Below, in pieces: positions 22,173 to 28,309 of a stretch of 28,309 bases of DNA (positions within the stretch are counted from its first letter, which is position 1; the number at the start of each line of letters is the position of its first letter). Below the pieces are notes generated by a model, which worked only from the letters and a program-made list of their open reading frames with translations, searched no databases and was not told the DNA's origin. Origin of the DNA: Perkinsus chesapeaki. Taxonomy: Eukaryota > Perkinsozoa > Perkinsida > Perkinsidae. Where the stretch lies: assembly GCA_013115145.1 (NCBI GenBank), contig JAAPAO010000477.1, positions 1 to 28,309 on the forward strand, read 5' to 3'. The translations under genes were made by a program, and so were the position numbers.

Positions 22173-23455
22173 ATGATGATGTTGCCTCCCTATAGTCAAG
22201 ACTCATCCTACTCCTCTCTCATGGAGTAAGTCACCATAATTTGCCAAATTCTTACGGGCTCGAAAATCAGGTATCTTCGGCGAATGTTCTATAAGAAGCA
22301 GATGGATTTGGAGTACACTTTCTCACAAATGGTTTACCTTTGTATAGCCCCTAGGAAAGTGTGCCAACTTACTATATACAGGTAATAGTGGGGGGAATGG
22401 GGCTCATGTGATGAAACGGCTATTGGCTTATTATCATATCAGTATGGGGGTTTCTATATTAAATGAGAATGGCAAATTAACGCAAATTAAGAATGTATTA
22501 TCAATGTTAACTATAAGTTATAATAACTAATTATAAACATAAGGTATTATGTGAATAAGGTATATAACAATATTATATACTCTGTAGATAATGGTGTACA
22601 TTATAATATTATATTGGGATACCAGCTACCATACCATTCAATAATCTAATCTTTTAGGCATCAAACAAAGGGTAGATGGTCTCGAGATGATCCAGCATTC
22701 GTTGTCATACAGGTGTTAATTAATACGTAACTAACAGCCATACAGTCTCACAACTACCTCTTACAGATACTATTCTTGGCAGTATCTGGCATTGCCTATG
22801 GAGTGTGCTTTTCTCATACGGTAGTTCAAATTTTAAGGTATTAAGTGTAAATATTATCCCTTATTATCTCTCCAGGGTGTTCCTTATTGGTATAGTAGTT
22901 CACTTCCTACTACTAGGATCTCTAGTTGCGGCTGTGTGTAACTTGGTAGCTAATCGCTATCTGCGGGTGAAGACATTTCAAGGACTGGATCAGGTGATAC
23001 CGACTTTTCCTCCGTAACATTCTGGGGTATACCCCCTTGGTTTTCTCAGAGAGTGCCATTCCTCTACAGTTTCGATGTTCACTGTAATGCCTTCTTCCCC
23101 ACATTTTTGCTCTTGTAAGTTTCATACCATATTTCCCTCAAATCATCTTGTCATAGGTATGTCCTCCAATACTTCCTATTCCCATTATTATTATCCAATA
23201 GAGTTATCTCCTGTATACTTGCCAACATCCTATGTAGTCTAGCATTAATATATTATTCTTATATAACCTGCCTGGGCTACTCAACACTACCATTTATCCG
23301 TAATGCTCAAGTGTTTCTCTATCCAGCTCTAGTGGGATTGGTAATAGCTCTAGCATATCCTACCATAATATCGCTTTCTTCAGGTTGCCGCAGTAGTGTT
23401 TACCGTGATGGGCATCAACCTGAGTGTGAAGTTCTTCCACATTCTAGGTGTCTAG
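22173..23455 (+). CDS. UNC50: UNC50 / Gmh1 family Golgi-ER membrane protein
   Basis: UNC-50 proteins are multi-pass membrane proteins of the ER and Golgi, linked to ARF-GEF recruitment and receptor trafficking in other eukaryotes. Eight exons close in frame (242 residues; the human protein is about 259): 22173-22225, 22271-22381, 22658-22712, 22767-22837, 22876-22993, 23050-23114, 23157-23340, 23384-23455. Family motifs appear in order: YLRRMF, QMDLEYTFSQMVYL, HQTKGRWSRDDPAF, AVSGIAYGV, NRYLRV, YSFDVHCNAFFP, YVLQYFLFPLLL, ITCLGYSTLPFIRNAQVFLYP and MGINLSVKFFHILGV. Several junctions fall inside these motifs, which confirms the splicing. Five or so membrane spans are visible. The usual VEW before YAFD is replaced by RVPFL. 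The start at 22173 gives a short Ser-rich N-terminus; the in-frame ATG at 22221 is an alternative. Confidence 0.92.
22382..22657 (+). other. Long AT-rich intron of UNC50
   Basis: A 276-nt GT-AG intron, about six times the local norm, very AT-rich from about 22440 to 22620 with partly inverted ATATTATAT-type tracts. Its ends are fixed by conserved residues on both sides (IYR, HQTKGRW). A GTGATGA word at 22407-22413 resembles a snoRNA C box, but no D box follows, so no RNA gene is called. Confidence 0.7.
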
Positions 23456-23556
23456 GTATGAAGGTATCATTACTACCAATAATATAACTGTATCTTTTTT
23501 ACTCTATTTGCTTGGTGTTATTCTTAAGTATATTTTACTCCTATTATCAGTTCACT

Positions 23557-24955
23557 ATGTTAGTTCTTAGTCCCGTCAGTCTCAATAATAACCGTTTCGG
23601 AGGATCGCTGGCTAAGGTGATTTTCATACCACTCCTTCCACAACTTTTCCTCTTTATAGAGATGGTTGGATGTCCGAATGCATGATATGTATGTTCGCCG
23701 AGCTCAACGTGATATGTATCGGAGTAGAGCAGCCTATAAGCTACTTCAAATTGACGACAGGTTTTCGATATTCCGGTAGTAGTAAAGGGGCGATAGTTGT
23801 GGGGGACATTTGCATCGCTCGGCACACCTACCTCGTGCGTAGGAGACTGGATAAAGAGAGCTCTCCCTAATAGTGGTGATGCTCTAGTTAGGGCAGCCTT
23901 TATTAAAGTGGATGCTTAGAAATGTTATTATCGAGTCATTAAAATGGCACTATATGCTTTTAATGAAACAATAGGTCCCGAATATTAACAATGGGAATAT
24001 TCAACGCCGCTTGCCTTCACTTTAGGAAAAACCAGCGGGTAGTTGATCTGGGATGCTACTCTGGCGGATGGTCACAAGTAGCATTGAAGAGAGCCAGAGT
24101 TGGGGAATCAAATAGTGTAGTTGTTGGGGTTGATAAGATACGGATGGATGCATTACAAATGCACACTTTCGTGCAAGGAGATGTAACCTAACTTCACTGA
24201 CAGGCTGGCCTATTGCCGGGGGTTTCAGATTACCGACCCGGCTACTATCGATGCTATTAAGAGAGCTCTAGGAGAGAATAAAAAGGCACATGTTTTACTC
24301 AGCGACATGGCGCCAAATGTCACTGGGAGGAGAGCTGACGACCATTTGGAGATTACAGAGCTCAATATGAAGGTTGGTGCCAGCTGGGCTTGTCCAAAGA
24401 TACGCCGTTGCAGACGTTGGATGTGATGGAGAACGTTCTCGGTATTAAAGGATGGCTTGTAATGAAGACATTCTTCGGGCCGGAGACACAGAAGCTCAGG
24501 ACTTTCCTGGAATCTAGATTTTATAAGGTATGGTATAGAGCTTCCCTAACACTACTCGGCCTACTATTAGGTTCGAGCGTATCGGCCGCATGCCACTCGA
24601 CCGGAATCGAGAGAGGTACCTCTACGGGAGATACGATCCTTGAGTTAGGCATTGCAGGTTTATCTGATTGGCAGTGGATATCGTGGCCGAGGCGTCTCTA
24701 TTGCTTCTGAAGTCAATGAGCGTGCTCGGGTTCGAAAGGAGGGATGGGAACTCGAGCAGCCCGCTAAAGTGATGTTGTTGCTTTGAAGGTGTCCAGCAGC
24801 AGCAATAGTGCTGGTAGGTACGGATACCACAGAATGAAGCTGGTGCGATACGACAGGAAGAGGAGCTTGAGAGGAGAGCTAAGACCTCGGCTGGTGTTAT
24901 GCCAGAGGAGGTTAGTAGCAGACCAAGACGCATGCCACGACAAAAGAAACGATAG
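23557..24955 (+). CDS. MRM2: FtsJ/RrmJ-type rRNA 2'-O-methyltransferase (MRM2-like)
   Basis: Transfers a methyl group from SAM to the 2'-OH of an rRNA nucleotide; MRM2-type enzymes act on the large rRNA of mitochondria. Eight exons close in frame (289 residues): 23557-23616, 23660-23775, 24026-24182, 24229-24372, 24414-24527, 24571-24615, 24658-24768, 24833-24955. Motifs: RWLDVRMHDMYVRRAQRD, YRSRAAYKLLQIDDRF, VDLGCYSGGWSQVAL (SAM site), LLSDMAPNVTG, VMKTFFGP, ESREVYLIGSGYRGR. The KDKE tetrad is Lys47, Asp137, Lys177, Glu212. The GYRGR ending resembles bacterial RrmJ rather than cytosolic FTSJ1/SPB1, and the N-terminus (MLVLSPVSLNNNRFGG) could be a targeting peptide; location is inference. Motif I has Ser where Pro is usual (CYSGGW). 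The last 45 residues or so are a basic extension. The gene begins only 101 bases after UNC50 ends. Confidence 0.92.
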
Positions 24956-25326
24956 CATGTTTCTGTTTCAATAAGTTTCAGTGCATAAAAGAAGAGCTTT
25001 AGAGTTTCACAGTACTCGGGAATGGACACGACTTTTCTCACTCGCCTGTGGAATTTGATACCGTATCCATGTCAAGTGGGTGCCTAACTGAAATGGGCAC
25101 CGGCCTGAAGGGTTGGGCATCCAGGCCAAGGGTGTGAATTGAATTGCTGACTTTCCATCGTTTACCAAGAATCGATGAGATCGCGTGCACGAGCGATACG
25201 TCAACGTTGCCTGTGTGTTTACAAGGTCGCGGTTTCACGGCGCTGCAATGCCTACCCTTTTTTGAGATTTAGTTAAGGGATCACTTAATTCAGATGTAAG
25301 AAGGCAAAAATGTGATACACGAAAAA
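24956..25326. other. Spacer with no gene seen
   Basis: This stretch lies between the FtsJ-like gene and the tRNA. Both strands show open frames of about 65 residues at 25007-25238, but they overlap in different frames, have no motifs and find no splice partners. No RNA gene was recognised apart from the tRNA terminator at its right end. Confidence 0.4.
25322..25326 (-). terminator. RNA polymerase III terminator of tRNA-Arg
   Basis: Five T residues on the minus strand follow directly after the tRNA discriminator base. This is the normal Pol III stop signal and supports the tRNA as a transcribed gene. Confidence 0.75.
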
Positions 25327-25400
25327 CGATCTCGGTGGGACTCGAACCCACAATCTTTGGTTCCGAAGACCCAACGCCTTATCCATTAGGCCACGAGACC
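25327..25400 (-). tRNA. tRNA-Arg, anticodon TCG
   Basis: The 74-nt cloverleaf has acceptor stem GGTCTCG/CGAGATC (one G-T pair), D arm GCCTAATGGATAAGGC, T arm GTGGG-TTCGAGT-CCCAC and discriminator G. The anticodon loop is CTTCGGA with anticodon TCG at 25366-25364, decoding CGA (and other CGN by wobble). Internal A-box and B-box (GGTTCGAGTCC) promoter elements are present, and T5 follows. The anticodon stem reads TTGGGT on the 5' side but ACCAA on the 3' side, so one G (within 25370-25372) must bulge. It has no intron. The VPS9 gene ends 58 bases away on the same strand. Confidence 0.9.
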
Positions 25401-25458
25401 ACTGAATTTTGGGTACCTGTCCTATTTGACACCCCGCGCAACAAAAGAAACTGGAGAA

Positions 25459-27283
25459 TCATTCATCGTTTTGCATGTCCCTCCTCACTAGGAGCTTCTC
25501 ATCAAGCACTTCCAATAGTTCGCAGAACTCACGTTGTTCGTGAAGCAGTTGTCGAACCTGAACCTTACGATAGCGATCTATTGCCGCGACACCCACTTGT
25601 CGTATTGTAAGCTCTTCCGCGCTCTCCACCTTTGAACAAATACCCGGTTTGCGATCCCTCAGTAACGGCCGAATGTCCCTATCGAGGACAGTGGCCCAGT
25701 CTAGGCATATGTCCGGGCCCGAGTCCGGGTGGGGAAACCTGAATCAACCTCTCGTGTATCCTTACGAACTCTGAGCTACCCTAGATTCTCGAGAGCCATT
25801 CGGCATTTGATTCGATAATCTTCGGCCTCTTGGCCTGGTTTAAGGCCAGCGATGCTAGTGTGATCAACACTAGTAACAAAGGCCACTGCTGATGTCAGCA
25901 TTGTAAAATAATATCCTTCCTCACCGGAGGACAAACGCTGAGCTGGCCTGAAGCATTAGCGTCGCGATTTCCAGGATAACACTCTTACCTGAAAGCCTGG
26001 ATGAAGTTTATGTTACTTCTGAGCCGAGATGGTCTAGCTTTTATCAACACCCAGATGAGAACGGGAAGTATGTCGTCGGCCGAGCCTCCATCGCTTGACT
26101 CCAGCGTTCTAGTAATTACCCGACATGCATTCAGAAGACACACCAGTTTATCTTTAGGTGCTCGGTACTTAGACTACCGTAAGGGTGATGAAATATAACC
26201 AATACTGAGCTACCAAAAGACTGAGTTGCTTGATTGCCATCTTTAACCCTTCCTCATCGATATCAGGGCCCTCCAAATGCCGGCGTAGATCCATCCAGCT
26301 AAGACCTGCTAGCTTCCTCTCTAGTGCGGTGTCCGCCTGGAACAATATAAAAGTGAGCAGACATTATGCTGTGTACATCTCTATCTCGTTGGTCAATGTC
26401 AAAGAGAAGCCTCCTAGATTCCTGTGGGTCATCAGCCCCATAGCCGATAGGTGCATCCATCTCCAGGATGACAAACTTCTCTAAAGCCTCACAGGCATCA
26501 CGGCGTCTATCATGTCCCGCCTTATCGAGGGGTGATAGGGCCAGAAGGGACGACTGTCAAACGACACATCCTCATTGACGTTCGAATAATGGAACAACAA
26601 CAGAGACTTTAAATTTATATTTTAATACACATAGAGGCAAATACCTAATGTAGCCTCACTTCGAGTGATGATAAGAATTTATGGAGCATTCGGCCGGCCC
26701 TTTCTCTCGAATGTACCCCCTCACGCGGCCACTTCTGTTTTAGGGATGCCACTCTCTCGAACCTGAACGGATTCATACCCACCGGAAAATACTTATAGAA
26801 ATATACACCAGTTTTCGCCCGAGTGCAGGGTGATCATGCAGTAGCTCGAGAAACGCCTTGAAGCCCAGGGGATCTGACGACCATCTGTCAAGCCTAATTG
26901 TCATCAGCCTCACCATTATTAATCTGCTCTGGTTTAAGCTTTGATGCGTCTCCTCCGTCCTCACTAACCCTCCGACCTCTTATCCAGTCTACTGGTTGCT
27001 GTACTTTACCCAGCATACCACTCAACAACCCCCTGCCTGTATCATCTTTATCTGGTGATGCCCCTTCCTGTATCATATCAACACCGGTGACTATAGGGCT
27101 CGAGGCAACAGTAAGATCAACTATTCTAGGTCCAGACTGGGCGACCTCGCATGGCTCCCCTTCTATCTCGTCATCATCAACCTCGTCGGCTAAGATAGCA
27201 TCAACCTTGGATACTGTGCTCGATATGAGAGGTTCGGCATGGGGTGGTGGTGGCAGCGAGGAGGAATAGGATGGCAACGTCAT
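25459..27283 (-). CDS. VPS9-domain guanine nucleotide exchange factor (Rab5-family GEF)
   Basis: VPS9 domains load GTP onto Rab5/Vps21-type GTPases on early endosomes. Eight exons close in frame (490 residues): 27283-26914, 26873-26807, 26762-26660, 26553-26377, 26336-26214, 26173-25989, 25947-25780, 25738-25459. Residues 1-120 are low-complexity and acidic. Helical segments follow (DPLGFKAFLELL, then ALEKFVILEM with ALERKLAGLSWM). The VPS9 core has YRAPKDKLVCLLNACRVI, GGSADDILPVLIWVLIKA, RLRSNINFIQAF and SGEEGYYFTMLTSAVAF. The residues needed for exchange in Rabex-5 (Asp, Pro, Tyr, Thr) are Asp313, Pro317, Tyr354 and Thr357 here, with the same spacing as I recall for Rabex-5. A charged helical region ends the protein. 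The 106-nt intron 26659-26554 is the least sure junction. The start may lie upstream (see 27280-27611). Confidence 0.85.
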
Positions 27284-27611
27284 TGAGGCAAGTGATAAGG
27301 GGGTAACACCAAAGCTGATGGTATACGGTGATTACCAAGCCTGGTGTTCATAACAGTGATAAGATCTTCCTGATCTACCACAGGAGCTGTGTTGGCACCA
27401 TTCCTCCTTATCACAGTGGCGTGTAAATTAATAAGCACAGTGAAGGCAGAGGCCGCAAGGAAATTTTGGTCGCTTGTCGCTTGTCGCATCGTAGGTCGCT
27501 TGGTAACCGTAATAAGAAAACCTCAAGCACGCCCGCTCCGGTATCATCCTTCTCCAGCACATCATGATCATTAAGTACACGGACGTTTACAAGTTGAAGC
27601 TTTTTACGCAT
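27280..27611 (-). CDS. Possible 5' exons of the VPS9 gene, or a separate small protein
   Basis: Exon 27611-27508 (ATG preceded by an in-frame stop) joins in phase through a 35-nt intron (27507-27473) to an exon from 27472. It reads MRKKLQLVNVRVLNDHD, then FLAASAFTVLINLHATV. Read through, it ends at a TGA (27280-27282) that overlaps the ATG of the VPS9 model by the ATGA pattern, giving 98 residues. Alternatively a donor at 27335 joins in phase to an acceptor at 27214 within the VPS9 first exon, making this the true N-terminus and removing the Ser/Pro-rich start. I recognise no domain, so the choice is open. Confidence 0.45.
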
Positions 27612-28234
27612 TCCCAGTAATTAATGTTGGTCTACTCCCTTAGCCGACCTTTGATAGTCGTTACATGGTATTCCCCTCGTACAAGGGGATTTCAACTTGT
27701 AAATCATCTCATATTGAGGTCTACGACAACTAACCTAGTCGAGCTAGGAGCTACTTCAAACAGCTACGAAATGATTCGTGTCACGATGGGCATTCAGTGC
27801 TTCCCAATTCGAGGATATAACCGATGACAACTATAACTTTTTCAAATCTATTTACAAAACAGTTGTACAAGGAAGGAATGTCATATCGGGATTCCCGATC
27901 CGGGAATAGAGCCACGAAACTTGCTCCGAAATTGTGGGGGGAAGCGTCACAAGCATTGCTCAGAGCTATCATGCAACGGAGAGATTACAACATATGCTAT
28001 GCACTGTTTACAGCAAGGCCTAACACTAATTCACTGTCAGTGAGCTCTCACAGGCACTGCCGTTGCCCGAAAATAGTCAACTACACAGTGATTGAGTTTA
28101 TGAGTCATAGTATGACTCATACCGTATTACACTATGTCTCACACAATGCGCGTAAATTACGCTATATCCACCTCTATCCTGTATCCCAAACATTTAGCGC
28201 CCTCATTTTGAAGCCCGTCTTGGAGTCTGCCATT

Positions 28235-28236
<2 letters not shown>
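27612..28236. other. Right-end spacer with no gene seen
   Basis: Open frames on both strands are short and lack motifs or splice partners. The stretch contains small inverted repeats: TCGGGA-TT-TCCCGA-like text near 27886-27898 and the perfect palindrome at 28099-28121. It may hold the promoter of the VPS9 gene. No RNA gene was recognised. Confidence 0.4.
28099..28121. repeat. Perfect 10-bp inverted repeat with 3-nt loop
   Basis: TATGAGTCAT, then AGT, then ATGACTCATA. Each arm contains TGAGTCA, the classic bZIP/AP-1 core, so this is either a small hairpin or a paired binding site. It lies about 490 bases above the first candidate exon of the VPS9 gene. Confidence 0.6.
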
Positions 28237-28294
<58 letters not shown>

Positions 28295-28309
28295 GGGGGG
28301 GGGGGGGGG
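28237..28309 (+). other. Poly-G run at window end, likely artefact
   Basis: Seventy-three bases, all G except a T at 28294. No such tract occurs elsewhere in the window. Two-colour sequencing chemistry reports missing signal as G, and contig ends often carry such tails. A genuine telomere would have a mixed repeat, so a real chromosome end is unlikely. Confidence 0.8.

Noticed and set aside
22400-22620. snoRNA in the long UNC50 intron
   Set aside because: A GTGATGA word resembles a C box, but no CTGA D box or terminal stem follows.
23776-24025. A second FtsJ-like start (LVRAAFIKVDA) inside the 250-nt intron
   Set aside because: It weakly mimics the RSRAAYKL motif, but the true motif is in exon 23660-23775 and the mimic is followed at once by a stop.
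24622-25041. A 140-residue open frame on the minus strand
   Set aside because: It overlaps FtsJ exons 24658-24768 and 24833-24955, which carry GSGYRGR and a basic tail in frame. The minus reading has no start context or motif.
26773-26964. Resemblance of a RLDRW...GFKAFLELL stretch to trehalose-phosphate synthase
   Set aside because: Splicing at 26913-26874 removes the RLD part, and downstream exons carry an unmistakable VPS9 domain.
1-28309. CRISPR array, insertion sequence or bacterial operon
   Set aside because: No regularly spaced repeats, transposase motifs or ribosome-binding sites; introns and protein families are eukaryotic.
1-28309. Spliced-leader gene of the Perkinsus/dinoflagellate type
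   Set aside because: I scanned both strands by eye for the conserved leader core and did not see it; a computed search would be needed to exclude variants.

Overview
The window looks like nuclear DNA from an intron-rich alveolate protist, most likely a Perkinsus-like species. That assignment is inferred from gene content and style: a giant FN3 / CWC-repeat / GCC2-GCC3 multi-pass membrane protein, a Pelle/IRAK-like kinase fused to FHA domains, and very short GT-AG introns. No species marker was seen. The genes are built from many exons. I joined exons by hand, requiring GT-AG ends, matching phases, an open frame, and where possible continuity of a known family motif. Six genes close exactly in frame this way, with 61 introns between them; 48 of these introns are 38 to 56 nt long.

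Layout, left to right. 1-1036 (minus): 3' part of an unrecognised gene that runs off the left edge. 1408-14284 (minus): a giant 29-exon gene for about 3,830 residues. It has a signal peptide, twelve FN3-like repeats arranged as four blocks of three, five CWC repeats plus a decayed sixth, cysteine-rich GCC2/GCC3 modules, a multi-pass membrane core and a basic cytoplasmic tail. 14285-16295: mostly empty, with an orphan exon-like stretch and a small two-exon gene (15775-16040, minus). 16296-17790 (plus): a two-exon type II membrane protein with two tandem GT31/Fringe-like modules, the first lacking the catalytic motif. 17966-21861 (minus): a 12-exon Pelle-like kinase followed by two FHA domains and a Gln/Ser-rich tail. 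22173-23455 (plus): an UNC50 homologue. 23557-24955 (plus): an FtsJ/RrmJ-type 2'-O-methyltransferase of mitochondrial or bacterial type. 25327-25400 (minus): tRNA-Arg(TCG). 25459-27283 (minus): a VPS9-domain Rab5-family exchange factor, with possible 5' exons up to 27611. 28237-28309: a poly-G run that looks like a sequencing or assembly artefact.

The genes do not form an operon. Several have secretory-pathway roles (UNC50 in Golgi/ER transport, VPS9 in endosomal Rab activation, GT31 in Golgi glycosylation, and the giant surface protein as likely secretory cargo), but this may be chance. The least described items are the three-unit FN3 super-repeat, the tandem GT31 protein with a dead first half, and introns whose length is a multiple of three and contain no stop codon, so they read silently as protein.
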